Made by a program: the position numbers and the translations under genes. From Microglena sp. YARC (Eukaryota; Chlorophyta; Chlorophyceae; Chlamydomonadales; Chlamydomonadaceae), in assembly GCA_022414725.1 (NCBI GenBank), contig CM039464.1:27267343-27331342 (forward strand): DNA of 64,000 bases, written 5' to 3'. Below, in pieces: positions 21,361 through 32,005 of this stretch; position 1 is the stretch's first letter; every line of letters starts with the position of its first letter. The notes under the pieces were generated by a model, which searched no databases, was not told the origin of the DNA, and was given only the letters and a program-made list of their open reading frames with translations.

Positions 21361-21655
21361 ATTACATTACATTACATTACATTACATGTTAAAGTCTACT
21401 TGACACCGCGAGGGTGTATGAGACTCTGTGCTTTAAACAAAAAGAAAAAGCACCCACAAAGCAAAAAACCCCATTACATCAGGGGTGTGTCGAGGACAAA
21501 CAAACCAAACTCCCAACCACCGTTTTGGTGGCGTAGGTATTAAACCCCTTAGAGCAGGACCCAGATCTCAACCACTTACAGTGGCGGAGGTAAGAAGCTA
21601 ACAAATGAGAAGTCTCAAGAAGAAAAAAAAGGGATAATAAATTACGGTGCCACTA
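21361..21655 (-). mobile_element. LINE L1, 3'-UTR-only truncated copy inside the transposase
   Basis: On the minus strand it ends in (TAATG)n (21,361-21,386 on plus) and begins at CTTAGTGGCACCG. It matches the 3' ends of L2, L3 and L4. The 5' truncation leaves only the untranslated tail. The flanking ACTAG and ACTAAG are a possible short target duplication. Confidence 0.75.
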
Positions 21656-21785
21656 AGGATACACTGTGCCTTGTACAACTACTTGGAGCGTAGGCCACTA
21701 GGATACACTGTGCCTTGTACAACTACTTGGAGCGTAGGCCACTAGGATACACTGTGCCTTGTACAACTACTTGGAGCGTAGGCAT
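21656..21785 (+). repeat. 44-bp triplication in the transposase gene
   Basis: Three tandem copies of the segment beginning GGATACACTGTGCC and ending GGAGCGTAGGC adjoin the L1 insertion. Copy 2 of the transposon has the segment once (40,431-40,470), so the triplication arose in copy 1 after or with the L1 insertion. Confidence 0.85.
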
Positions 21786-21992
21786 CCTTATCCTACAGAC
21801 CTGCAGATGGTGCCTGTTGTACCCTCTGACATGAACACGGCCAACTGGGAACCTGGCACCATGGGTGCATCAGGTCACAAGAGGAACCTGTTAGCTTCCT
21901 ACATGGAGAGGGTGCTCGATGTAGAGCCAGCAACGTACACACACGCACAGTTAGGTAACATTGCTCATGGCCCACTGGGATTCCATGGATAG
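21786..21992 (+). pseudogene. Harbinger transposase C-terminus, copy 1
   Basis: It encodes HPYPTDLQMVPVVPSD to GNIAHGPLGFHG and a stop, identical to the C-terminus of copy 2 at 40,467-40,679. It is disconnected from the catalytic part by L1 and the triplication. Confidence 0.8.
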
Positions 21993-22091
21993 CAAGGCCA
22001 ACTGTTTGGTCAATGGGGTCAATCAAGTCAGTGAGGCTACCCAGACTCTGTTTTCTAGGGTATTCTGTGCCATGAACAAACAATAGAGGGG

Positions 22092-22127
<36 letters not shown>

Positions 22128-22413
22128 CAGACAGGCAGGCAGGCAGAGAACTATATGATTTTGTTGAGTTCCTCATAATATATGTAACACGTTTCCCTTT
22201 TCATTTGCAGTTTTGGGCCACATTTCAACATAATGTCAGCTTGCGACTGTGCCGAACCCATTGTAAAAATGAAAGGCAAGAAGGAAAAAAGAAATAAGAA
22301 GTCGGTATGAAAAAGAAATGAGTGAAAAAACGAAAACACGGAAAAGGTTATTGCAAAAAACAACAAAAAAGTTAAAGACAAACATCTAGGCCAAAAGCAA
22401 AATCGGACCAAAT

Positions 22414-22444
<31 letters not shown>

Positions 22445-22635
22445 TGATTTTGCTTTTGGTCGATTTAGCTTTCGCTTTTGTCCGACCAGATCCGATTTTG
22501 GTCAGACCAAATTTGATTTTGTAGTGTAAACACGTCGATTTTGGGGAAGGGCAAAATCGGACAAAAATCGGACAAAACCAAACGCTGTGTAAACCACCTC
22601 GCAAGTATCGCATAGGGGGGCGACCAACTACTGTC

Positions 22636-22720
22636 CTACTCCCTCACACCAAAACCTACTCCCTTTCAGCCCGATCCTTCTCGAACCTACTCCCTCTCAG
22701 TCTCTCACCCCTTCCCCCCT
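22636..22720. repeat. Short patch of the C-rich CCTACTCCCTCTCA satellite
   Basis: It lies just outside the right Harbinger end and is the same unit as 3300-3975. Confidence 0.7.
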
Positions 22721-22776
22721 CCCTAAACAACGGCACAGCAGAAAACCCAAACTTACCCACTTACCCAGTACCAAAC

Positions 22777-23721
22777 ATGTCCTATGCAGCGTCGCAAGCG
22801 ACGCGGAAATTGGCGGATTGTGTAGGCAACAGACTGGAGCTGACCGAAGCCACTTACTTAAGACTTAAGAGACAGTTTGCTGACGTGTCAGTCTTCGTTT
22901 TTTCGGTTGGTCGGTCGCGACCAACCGCGGTCGGTCGGACGGACAAACAAACGGACGATGGGGCGGCGATGGGGCGGCGATGGGGCGGCGATGGGGGTTC
23001 CCGCCCTCCACTCCAGGAGGGGGGGGCTCCGCAAAAAACCTCTACGATCTGAGAACAATGGTAGACAAAGCCGGACAAGGCAACGCGAATTCCTCGGTAG
23101 GGGGTGGCTAGTTTGATCACCTAGTCCACGTCATCGGATGGCTACCACAATATCAAAATATCCGAATGCCAGTCACTGGAGACAGCCTTGTCATATAAAC
23201 AGTTGGACACACGAAACCACGCACTATCCGGCATCTGACATCCTGCCCGCGGAAATGACGACATCGACACGAGTACGAAAGCAAAGAAGACACACCCATT
23301 CTGTTTATTTTTATTTTCATGCCCAACATCCTCGAGCATTCACCCAATTGTCCAATTTGGAGGTGGAGTTCGTCAAGGATTCCCGCTTGCAAGCGCGCTT
23401 GGTGAGTCTGCCAGCTATGTTGTGGTTCCGTGTTATCTTATCCTCCGGCAATTCGACGCAGACCTCGCCATCCCTGCTCGCCATCAGAGCCCTCTGCTCG
23501 CCATGGCCCAACCTGTCTGGTTTCTGCAAGTCCGATTTATTGCGCATGCGCGATTACAAACGTTTCTCGCCGTTTTGGTCCATCGAGCCCCCAGATGTGG
23601 GAAATGTTTCTCAGATGCTTGGCTGAAGCATCGCGCAGATCACCACCCACCAGGTCACCAGGCCACTGACCATGCAACCAGTACCACCTCGCCCTCTGAT
23701 AAACGGTGTTACACAATTTAA
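22777..23721 (+). CDS. Unrecognised reading frames conserved in both duplicates
   Basis: Three plus-strand frames could be exons. 22,777-22,880 begins MSYAASQATRKLADCV. 23,138-23,626 is 162 residues, nearly identical in copy 2 at 41,920-42,408. The overlapping 23,422-23,721 contains CGKCFSDAWLKHRADH, a C-x2-C-x7-H-x3-H spacing like a zinc finger. A GATGGGGCGGC tandem repeat (22,953-22,998) lies between. Conservation of frames between recent duplicates is weak evidence. I do not recognise the protein; a transposon accessory gene with a zinc finger is one possibility. Confidence 0.25.
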
Positions 23722-24154
23722 TTGAGGTCCAGCCACAGTAATAAAATAAAATAAAAAAACATTAGGAATAAGTCATCAAGTCACCCCTAGTATAGAAAAG
23801 GTATAGTAAGCCATCAAACTAAGATCTAGTGAGGGGGGTGGGGTCCCCCAGGGACACAATAACCCACTCCATCTCAACAATTGAATCAACAAGGCACAGT
23901 TCTAGCCCAGAAAAGAACTAAATATCTAAGCATACAAAACCATTTATGTAGGCAAACTAAGCCAGGAGTTGCTAGTTGCTACAATCGCCAATTCGCCATT
24001 CAATGTGTCTATGTCTAAGGCCACCTCTCCCTCTCTCCCCCTCCCCTTCTTCCTCCTCTCACCCTCTCTAATTCTCTATCCTGCTTTGTGCATTCCATCC
24101 ATCACCTATTGAACCAGTGCTCTGCTTCTTATCACATGTTACGCCCCTGCAGGT

Positions 24155-24600
24155 GAAATATTATTCCTTTCCACAACGATGTATTTGGATGAAGTGACTT
24201 TCGAGGATTTGGGTGATATAGATATTGATGAGTTCGCCAGACGGTACCCCAAGTTGTCAGATGTAGGTGTCTGTAGTTGTGTTAATTTGTATTTGATGTC
24301 TCTGGATTACGACTCTTTGGGTACTATCACCAGTGGTAGTTTCAATTAGCCCTATCAATCAATCTGTCAATGTGTCTCTATCGTTTCAGGTTGGACAAGT
24401 TATTTGAGCCTATTAGGCAAACCCTCACCATATTACAGTATAATTGTCATATGCAGGCCATCATTGACCCAAGACAAGCCCACGCCACAACTTGCAGGGG
24501 GTCTTCCAGCTGTCCTATCGTAATCAACACTTCAACAGATATACGAGGCATCATGTCATCCCATCTTGCTCCACCTAACCTTACTTGTCACATCTAGGTG
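24155..24600 (+). CDS. Possible two-exon gene fragment, function unknown
   Basis: A CAG acceptor-like site precedes an exon-like block with MYLDEVTFEDLGDIDIDEF and ARRYPKLSD (24,179-24,262), followed by GTAGGT. A C/T-rich stretch ending TTTCAG then precedes LDKLFEPIRQTLTILQYNC (near 24,391). Phase across the junction is not clean with the sites I chose. The same arrangement is at 42,962-43,380. Confidence 0.25.
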
Positions 24601-24816
24601 TCTACCATGCAAGCTCCCCCCCGTATAGTTTGTGGGCACAATATTTCCATGTTTTGAATAGGCTAGGCCGTGATGCTATCTGTATAGTTGCCCTTATACC
24701 AACTATCTTGAATAATGCACATGAACGATAGGTGACCGGTAGCTAGTAATTTAGGCCAGCAAGCACTCATCTAGGACTATATTTAAGTTAAGCCAATCTG
24801 ACCATCTAAACATCCT

Positions 24817-25115
<299 letters not shown>

Positions 25116-25309
25116 TACCATCATTGCTATCATCATTCGACAATGCCATCATCGCCATTCCCATCGTCATTATTACCACTTGTCTATTATATGCTCAGAC
25201 CATCACATATTCACTACAAAACCTGCCACAGAAATTGCCAGCCTTGTATTCAAATTCAAAAAAGATCATCACATATTTTAAAAAAACTTACTCACTGCAA
25301 AAACTGCCA

Positions 25310-25525
25310 CAGGAGTTGTCACGTCTTGAAGACAGGGTTAATAATTGTGCGATGAAGGTCGATGAGCAGCAGAGGGCCATTGCATGCAGTGACAAAGGAT
25401 TTGAGGAATTAGAAAAGTCATTCGCTGAATTGGAGAATTTGTTTCGTAAAATGCAGTGGCTAAGTCACCCGGATGACTGTATTACAAGGCTGTGGCGCAA
25501 GCTATTACCGCCTAAATGTAGCTGA
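25310..25525 (+). CDS. Coiled-coil-like exon fragment, unknown
   Basis: The frame encodes LSRLEDRVNNCAMKVDEQQ then GFEELEKSFAELENLF, with heptad-like Leu/Ala spacing. It is conserved in copy 2 (44,533-44,700) except that one extra A in a homopolymer shifts the last residues. It may be the C-terminal part of an accessory gene of the element bounded by the inverted arms. I do not recognise it. Confidence 0.25.
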   Translation, partial: QELSRLEDRVNNCAMKVDEQQRAIACSDKGFEELEKSFAELENLFRKMQWLSHPDDCITRLWRKLLPPKCS

Positions 25526-25704
25526 GACCCCACTGGTACACTGTTTACGACGGAGGTGCCTATTATACCTCAGCGTTCACTAATCTGAGGCCTTCAGACC
25601 ATGCCAATATACCGAGGCCTTCGTCCCATGCCACCTGCGCATGAACCTTTACAATTTCCAGACTGTGGTGCATGATATTCTAGCACCATATGTTTGTTGT
25701 TACA

Positions 25705-25865
25705 GTCCAGGGGTAGATAAACCAAATAGGCTAAAAGAACTTGACCAACCATGACAAGAGGGGCTAAAGCAAAAAATAAGTGGTGAACTGAACAAAAAAC
25801 AATCCCTTTACCGACGGGGGCCCTGGGTTTGTGCTATAGTGATAATTTGATTCTACAATTATATG
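25705..25865 (-). repeat. Right arm of the long inverted repeat pair
   Basis: Reverse complement of 20,145-20,295: ACAGTCCAGGGGTAGAT, CCGACGGGGGCCCTGG and GCTATAGTGATAATTTGATTC. The arms are about 5.5 kb apart and enclose Harbinger plus the unknown frames above. Confidence 0.5.
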
Positions 25866-25944
25866 GCATGATCACATGCATGGCATTGCTACCTTCAGGC
25901 TGCACACCGTCTATGGACGGACTAAATACGGGTTGTACTGTGCA

Positions 25945-26095
25945 TACACTGTTGGGGTTTGATTCCCCCTAACGTCGCTCTTAGCGTTGCAGGTTGTAGT
26001 CAACCGCGGATGGTAGCTTGTCCAGTTGAGGTAGAAGACCGCTCTCTACCCGCGTATGACGGGTTCCCTTAACACCACGCCCACCAGCGTTATCA
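25945..26095 (+). mobile_element. SINE-like unit with B-box and shared tail, copy 1
   Basis: GGGGTTTGATTCCCC (25,953-25,967) resembles a B-box/T-arm. The unit ends ACGCCCACCAGCGT. Relative to the other tails one C and one G are lost, one from each arm, so pairing is kept. The duplicate is at 45,175-45,320. Confidence 0.45.
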
Positions 26096-26315
26096 TAACC
26101 TTTTTGCGTACACTGTTATTGTGCAAGCCAATCAAGGTTGTTCAGAAACGCTGCTTCCTCCGTCGCAGACGCAACATCGAAGGGCCCGTTGCGTTGCAAC
26201 ACACAACTTGGGAGGGTCCGTTGATCATGAGAAGGTCCATTGCATCGCAGGACGCAGGCCATACGATTGGTTGCGTCTCAGTCAGCAGAGCTGGGGGTTC
26301 TCCTGAAGTACCCTA

Positions 26316-26560
26316 GTGCCAGCCAGCTAGCTCCATTGTAACCACTCTGATTACATAGTCTACCAGCCTGCAGACTGCTCACCATCTCACGGTCTGTAGA
26401 CGGAGTACATATGGGTAGTAGAGGCACTGCTAGTGTGTGCCAGCTAGATAGCTCCGTTGCAACCAACTGGTGGGTCTGATTATACAGTCTATCAGCCTGT
26501 AGACTGCTCACCGACTGCCGAAGGAGAAAACATGGGTACTATAATTACTGCTACACCATA
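26316..26560. repeat. About 135-bp direct repeat, two copies
   Basis: GCCAGCTAG(ATAG)CTCC(A/G)TTG, then TCTGATTA, AGTCTA(C/T)CAGCCTG and GACTGCTCACC, recur once. The copy 2 counterpart is 45,545-45,780. 26,096-26,315 contains no recognised gene. Confidence 0.6.
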
Positions 26561-26689
26561 TACTGATATACACGGTTGACGCCGTGCCCTTGGATATAAA
26601 TGGGAACCTCATCAAGTGTAACCGGTGTAACAGAGGGTCTCTGCTACACTAAGGGCGGTAAAGAAAAGCACAGCACCACATGCTGTGCT

Positions 26690-26900
26690 CGCTGTTTCTT
26701 TTGGAGCTACGCGTAGCAGCTTCTAGGCAGCTGCCTTTCCCTGTCCTTGAGCCAAACCTGAAGCTACCTAGTGTGTATGAATGCTGATTTTACAAGCATT
26801 CCAGTGCAGCTCCAAGCAATGGGTTTCGCCCAGTGGCTGGTATTGGAGCTGGCGGGAAGCTGCCATGAGTAGCCCATCAATGAAACAGTGGCTGTGCTAC
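26690..26900. mobile_element. Degraded MITE-like relative with AGCAGCTTCTAGGCAGCT
   Basis: The left arm, TTCTTTTGGAGCTACGCG then AGCAGCTTCTAGGCAGC, matches the MITE at 27,345. The right arm is reduced to GGGAAGCTGCC near 26,858. The duplicate is at 45,925-46,100. Confidence 0.4.
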
Positions 26901-26904
26901 CCGA

Positions 26905-27245
26905 ATCGGCACACTGGTTGTACATGGCAGTGTAGCAGCAAGCAGAGCAGAAAATTCGAATTTGAATTTGAATTGGTGCTATGGTTGTGCATGGCACTGC
27001 AGGCAAGCAGAGCAGAGCATTTGAATTTTATTTTGAATCGGCCCACTGGTTGTACATGGCGCTGCAGCAGCAAGCAGAGCAGAACAGTTGAATTTGAATT
27101 GGTGCACTGGTTGTGCATGGAGCTGGAGGCAAGCAGAGCAGAACATTTGAATTTGAATTTGCATCGGCTCACTGGTTGTGCATGGCGCTGCAGGCAAGTA
27201 TAGCAGAAAAAATGAAATTGAATTTTAATCGGTGCACTGGTGAAT
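26905..27245. repeat. About 75-bp minisatellite, five copies
   Basis: Units contain CACTGGTTGT[AG]CATGG, then CAAGCAGAGCAGAA, then AATTTGAATTTGAATT. A further dispersed copy lies at 28,015-28,120. The counterparts are 46,138-46,475 and 47,240-47,345. Confidence 0.85.
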
Positions 27246-27344
27246 GGCTTATGTATTATGCAGGCAGGCAGGACAGAAAATCTCATAAGTACATGCACTG
27301 ATCCAAATATGTGGGAGCTCCTCCGCATGGTGCCCCGAAACCAT

Positions 27345-27532
27345 AGTTGTTCTTTTGAGCTACGAGCAGCAGCTTCTAGGCAGCTCCCTGGGATCTATCT
27401 TCATTCAAACCTTAAGCAAGCTAGGCACTTGGAATCTGATATCGTCAGCTTTCTAGTGCCCTGGAATCTTTGGTTTGGCCAGGTGGCAGTCTCAGGAAGC
27501 TGCCTAGAAGCTGGTCCTGGTAGCCGAAAAGA
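27345..27532. mobile_element. MITE-like element, best preserved copy
   Basis: The left arm TGTTCTTTTGAGCTACG then GCAGCTTCTAGGCAGC and the right arm (GCTGCCTAGAAGC then GGTAGCCGAAAAGAATAACA) are inverted over about 45 bp. About 100 bp of unique interior separates them. It is duplicated at 46,573-46,768. Confidence 0.55.
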
Positions 27533-27539
27533 ATAACAG

Positions 27540-28600
27540 TGACCGAAACATGAATACATAAAAAGCTACCTCTGTTTACCCATGAATGTATGAAGAGATT
27601 GGATCAAGTATATTTTGATACTTAGTATGATTTTTGATATATTTATCATTGTTTTTGATAGCGTTTCCATCTCCCTAGCAATACATTTTACTGCTGAAGA
27701 TAGCGAGCAGCCGAATTGCTGGCTAGAGCTATGTAACCAAGTTCTAGGTCAAGAAGCATCACTACACGAGGCAATTTTTGTGGTTTGCCCCAGCGGAAGC
27801 AAACGGGCTTGCCCCCTCAACCTCATGCCTCGTTATAAGGCGTACTATCTATTTTATTTACATGAGGCAATTGGAGAATTTGGTTGGTTAGATTGGTTGT
27901 AGTATGTTGTGAGCGGGATTGTCTTGGGTCAACAATGGCATGCCTATGTAATTGTAATGCTATAACGTATCTACGATTAAGAATCTACGAGTAGCATCCA
28001 TGTTGCAGAAAAATGATTTTGAATCGGTACACTGGTTGTGCATGGCACTGCGGACAAGCAGAGCATACAAATTAATTTGAATGTAAATCGGTGCAAAGGT
28101 GGTGCATGGCATGGCTGCAGATCTTACCCACATATACAACGATGACATAATATTATTAAGTCAATTGCCACCCAAAACACGATGTTCTCCAACCCAGCTT
28201 TGAAAAGGAAGCAGGTTAGCAGGTAAGCCAGAATATCTCCATAGTTTCCATGCTTCACACCTTACTTCTGCCACTGCAGTCACCTTCGCCAATGCTGACA
28301 TAATTCAACCACCTTCATCCTCATTATTGGGGGCTCTCATTGGGTCATTTGTTGCCCTGTAACGGTAAAATTTTCACGAGGTATCCCTTGCACATTTGCT
28401 TGGGTCGTGGTTTCTCAATGAAGCTGTGCATGTTCATTTTCTAGAAAACAGGCAAATCACCGAACCTTCACATTCGGAATAATCTACATCTGTTCTTTTG
28501 CCCTGCTGCCCAGCTTTTGCAGGAGGTTGGATGAGCGCGATCAGCTTGTCGCCAGTAAATTCCCAAGCATCAGAAATGTACAAGCCAAAGTGTTGAACCA
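27540..28600. other. No recognised gene
   Basis: One open frame (27,615-27,902) begins MILSMIFDIFIIVFDSV, but the copy 2 version has a premature stop at the equivalent of residue 75 and no domain is evident. A single minisatellite unit is at 28,015-28,120. Confidence 0.3.
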
Positions 28601-28602
28601 TG

Positions 28603-28652
28603 CAGGCTGCGAGTGTCTTCTGGACATCTAGCTAGATGTCACTCGCAGCCTG
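28603..28652. repeat. Nested palindrome (hairpin)
   Basis: CAGGCTGCGAGTG (28,603-28,615) pairs with 28,640-28,652. Next to it is a perfect 16-bp palindrome ACATCTAGCTAGATGT. A half copy (CAGGCTGCGAGTG, TCTTCTGGACA) recurs at 28,839-28,862. The whole is duplicated near 47,823-47,873. Confidence 0.8.
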
Positions 28653-28769
28653 TTTTGCTCAACAATAACGCATTTCTCGAGTGTGATGATTACCCAGCGG
28701 TCGAGAGGTAGTGGGCTTCCATTCTTTCATTCTTTTCCACACCCAAGACTTAGTACTCGCCTAGATTCC

Positions 28770-28866
28770 AAACCCGACCTGGTTCAGTCGGATTTGAACC
28801 CCTCCCACACTCGAGAAACGCGTCATTGCTGAACCATACAGGCTGCGAGTGTCTTCTGGACACCTA
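28770..28866 (-). mobile_element. tRNA-derived SINE head, minus strand
   Basis: On the minus strand, A-box-like TGGTTCAGCAATG is followed about 36 bp later by GGTTCAAATCC, an exact B-box consensus. The acceptor arms do not pair, so I do not call a tRNA. The plus-strand flank 28,640-28,700 is an inverted relative. Duplicate: 47,988-48,085, where the B-box reads GGTTCGAATCC. Confidence 0.5.
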
Positions 28867-28939
28867 GCCAGCTTGGTGCATTGCCAAGGAAGGACACTTA
28901 TGTGAACGGTACAGCTAAAGTTTGATACGAATTCATTTA

Positions 28940-29112
28940 GAAATGCCCAGTCTGGAGGGCGGTATGGTCCAGACCCCGTGGGGTAAAGCTCACGATAAAC
29001 GGGAGAAGTTCGATCCCCACTGCCGGAAGACAGTGGTGTTCGGAGTCCGTTCCCTGGGCGGTTGTTTCCACAGCCAGGATAAGTGGCCATTGTAATCTTC
29101 GTCTTCTTCATT
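28940..29112 (+). mobile_element. SINE-like element with tRNA-like head and CTT-rich tail
   Basis: TATGGTCCAGACCCC (A-box-like, from 28,973) and AGTTCGATCCC (B-box, from 29,008) have correct spacing. GGCGGTA upstream and ACTGCC downstream could pair as a degenerate acceptor stem. The unit ends in CTTCGTCTTCTTC. Duplicate: 48,160-48,335. Confidence 0.45.
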
Positions 29113-29241
29113 TAGAAATGGGTGACCTGAGTGGGCAGTCTGGGGTTTTCACATTAATTGAGGGCCTGCTTGAGGGCAGGACACGAATATGCGGTTGACT
29201 GGGGAAAACATTTGAAACATTTGAGCATATGGGCTGCGTAC

Positions 29242-30006
29242 TATCAGCATGAATAGCGGTGCTCTCGCTTGTTTTATGTCTTGGTGACTCCTTGTGTACT
29301 CCCTTAGAACTATCGGTCCTGACAGTACTATGTCAGCTTCCTGTTGACTGCGTCATCGGTTCTTCTGACACGCGCTGTCTAGCCTGTACCCTGATCAGGT
29401 TCCAGGCTACCGCCCCCTTTCCTCCACTTGGTGCCCTTAATGGGTGTCTCCTGTGCTTTGTACTTATTCTCGTCTCCGCATTTTATAGATTGGCGTGCTG
29501 CACACACAAAGTCACTCTCCGGAGTGTTATCCCAAGCTGATAGGTTATACGGCCCTTCATTTACTACCACTGCTTTGCGACTGCAACTTCCGCGAGGACC
29601 TCCCGCCATTTTGAGAAACTCCATGACATGGACGGTCTTTCCGGACGCGCGGGATGCGCAGTATCATTCTCAGCGATGGCTGCGACCAATCCTTCAACGG
29701 AGGAACGGCTCCTCTTGATGATTGGCTAGACGTTTGTGCACCCAGCTGCCTCTGCTAGCGTCATGAGAGTCCTTCCGCCATCGTGGAAGTAACCCCCCCG
29801 GTCATTCCTCATCTTCTCTTCCTTTTCTCCCCTGCCGTTCTGTCGCCTCCTCCCGTCTGTCGTAGATGACTGTGACGTGCAGACTCAAGTCGGCGACTAG
29901 CCTGGACATGGGTCTCCTGTGCTTGTAACTTATTCTCGTCTCCGCATTTATAGATTGGCGTGCTGCACACACAAAGTCCACTCTCCGGAGTGTTATCCAA
30001 GCTGAT
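29242..30006 (+). mobile_element. Chimeric copia fragment: full LTR, leader, partial LTR
   Basis: A full G-type LTR (29,242-29,542), 365 bp of leader and a 3'-part LTR (29,908-30,006, ending CTGATA) follow the structure of nested element H (52,390-53,154) in the opposite orientation. The left flank is CGTAC, the target duplication of G2. The right flank is ACTGG, the complement of H's target duplication CCAGT. The mismatch says the ends come from two insertions. Confidence 0.8.
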
Positions 30007-30239
30007 AACTGGGGACATAGAACCATAACTTGGTAGCAAACAAAAATTATTAAGGAACGGCGGAAAAACAGGAAACCAGAAGAAAGCCTTGTCTAAAATA
30101 AAAGGATGAGAAAGGATGAACCAAAAACCACTGTAGTACTCCGAAAATGTAGCAGCAAAAAACTTGGGTCATACCGAGCTGAGCTGAGACCAAAATGGAA
30201 ATGTAACCATCCATGGTAAGCGCAAAAATACTATTCATC
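30007..30239 (-). other. Inverted piece of the G2 3' filler
   Basis: Reverse complement of about 52,157-52,389 in G2, joined at its right end to sequence matching 54,056 onward in copy 2. It has no coding content. Confidence 0.75.
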
Positions 30240-30324
30240 CGTCTTGCAGAGCAGAGTGTATCAGCGCCACAGACATTTGATCTACCTGTGAGTCTAGTAG
30301 TTTCCAGTTTCCACAACACCATTA

Positions 30325-30720
30325 CCTGACTAATCGAGGTTGGGCGAGTCCCTTAAGCCTAATAATTGGCTACCCCAGGACTGGGGGGTATGCTTCCTAT
30401 TATGCTTGACCTTTTTTTTGTAAAACTGTTTTCAAATAAAAATGAATGTAAGACCACACATTGATAGAGCTTTTCGAGACAATCACTGTATGTATGTTTG
30501 TTACAGTCCAGGTGTGGGCCAAATAGGCTAGAGATGATCGCTGTATGTATGTTGTTACAGTCCAGGGGTGGGCCAAATAGGCTATAGGAACTTGCCCAAC
30601 CGTGATAGGAAGGGATAAAAAGAAAAAGCATTGATGAACTGAACCCCAAACAATCGTTTTATCAACGGGGGCCCTGAGTTCGTGCTACAGTGATCATTTG
30701 ATTCTGAAATATAATCAAAT
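30325..30720. mobile_element. MITE-like foldback with GGTTGGGC[AG]AGTCCCT arms
   Basis: The left arm near 30,328 (GGTTGGGCGAGTCCCTTAAG) and the right arm near 30,560-30,602 (complement, CTTGCCCAACC) are inverted. Two direct copies of TACAGTCCAGG[TG]GTGGGCC lie at 30,501 and 30,556. The distal part carries the GGGGGCCCTGAG motif of the long arm pair. Duplicate: 54,145-54,540. Confidence 0.5.
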
Positions 30721-30739
30721 CCTCATTTCATCAGGGATG

Positions 30740-31440
30740 ATAATTTTGTTTTGCGTTTTTTAGTTGCATTAATTATTGACAAAATAATCAGGATTCATGA
30801 CCAGCTTCATGCTGGAGTCTTTATCCACAAATTCAGGGTTATTTTTCATTTTTCAAAAATATATTTTCTATCCTCAGCGTATAACGGACATTCTAATATG
30901 AAATGCATTTCATCTTCTACCGTTCTTCTACTGCCAACCACCATATCACAGCACATGCAATTTTTGACAGAACGAGAGGTACTCCTTTCTGATTCAACAA
31001 GTTGTGAGCTCGAAGGCGTAGTCTTGCTATGCATTTAATATCACCCCTATGATTGTATAGGTTAGTGTATGTGGGACTATGTTTTCTATCCTCTGTCATA
31101 ATCCAATTTGCATACGTTATAGTTTTAATAACGACTCCTTGGTTATCACCAAGATTCCTGGGGTTCACTGTACTCAGGGATTGCCAGACAATGTCTAATA
31201 TTTTAGACAAACCTTCATAATTGTTTCCTATTAGCATTTGCTAATATTTCCTACGTCTATCTTGCTCAGCAGTGAAGTCTGGTTATCTTGATTCTTGAAT
31301 GATAACAGAGACATTTTCTGAAACATCTAATCTCTGAATGCATCTTAGTAATCCATGAGAACAGCATTGTTCATTGCTATATCTGGTTGCCATTAGTACA
31401 TTCTCTAGTAAGGCTCTTTTCAAAAATCATTGTCCTAACG
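30740..31440 (-). pseudogene. LINE C-terminal region, family 2, copy 1
   Basis: Minus-strand translation gives LLENVLMATRYSNEQC, TEDRKHSPTYTNLYNH, then CMCCDMVVGS and VEDEMHFILECPLYAEDR. The C-x2-C...H-x4-C cluster is the zinc knuckle found after RT in many LINEs. Frames are interrupted and RT itself is absent. Nearly identical at 54,560-55,260. Confidence 0.65.
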
Positions 31441-31464
31441 GTCAATCATTTTTAGGCTTTGGAG

Positions 31465-31535
31465 ATTAGGGCTAACCTCGAACAAAATTAGCACTATTAG
31501 GGGTGTGAGCTAAATTAGCCCTAATAGTAACAACT
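31465..31535. repeat. Inverted TTAGGGCTAA / TTAGCCCTAA motifs, left cluster
   Basis: ATTAGGGCTAA near 31,466 and TTAGCCCTAATAG near 31,515 can fold together. A larger cluster lies at 32,250-32,325. Confidence 0.55.
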
Positions 31536-31739
31536 AATTGAGCCAAACTTAACCAAAACAACCCAGAAAAGTGTCACGTGTGTTGTTGTGCATCCTACTG
31601 ACCTTTGTGGCAATTGTATATGATATGACTGTCATGAGATCATGATGAAGTAGCTCATAACTGCGGGAGCGAACGGAGATCGCCATATTATCATATCAAC
31701 AACTTACATTGGAGGGGATAAGTAATGTAAGTGAAATAA

Positions 31740-32005
31740 CAGGATATGTCAAAATCATGGATGGTCTGTTCAAAGCTATATGCCACAAAAACCATGCCCT
31801 TCCCTCTTGGGACACAGAAACCTTGCTGCGCTGCTTTGAAATGCGTGGGCTACTCCTCAGTTCCACCTTCTCCACCCCCACCAAATCCTCCTCATCAAAG
31901 TCATCATCATCATGCAGCAGCTCATTCAGTGCTGAAGCCGCCTTCTTCTTGTCCTAAGCCAGTAGCCCCTTGTAGACAGTTGCCATTCGCGAATGAGAAT
32001 AACTG
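31740..32005 (-). other. Possible exon-like acidic block, unknown
   Basis: The minus strand encodes ELLHDDDDFDEEDLVGVEKV then SSPRISKQRSKVSVSQ. The plus strand of the same DNA gives a Pro/His-rich frame, so strand is uncertain. Identical in copy 2 (58,921-59,156). No family recognised. Confidence 0.2.

Larger units (their letters stand above)
20312..22600 (+). mobile_element. PIF/Harbinger DNA transposon, copy 1
   Basis: The left end GTAGTTTACACTGCGTTTGG and right end CCAAACGCTGTGTAAAC are inverted repeats. Both sub-termini are packed with AAAATCGGACCAAA-type motifs. Inside is a DDE transposase cut by LINE L1 and a 44-bp triplication, a (GA)n tract (22,094-22,126) and a C30 tract (22,415-22,444). 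I could not read a clean 3-bp target duplication. A second, truncated copy starts at 38,535. Confidence 0.75.

Noticed and set aside
26781..27203. 140-residue plus-strand frame with repeated CTWxCSSKQSR
   Set aside because: Produced by the 75-bp minisatellite; its antisense is equally open.
28770..28866. Functional tRNA gene
   Set aside because: A- and B-boxes are good but acceptor and anticodon stems do not pair. Treated as SINE head.
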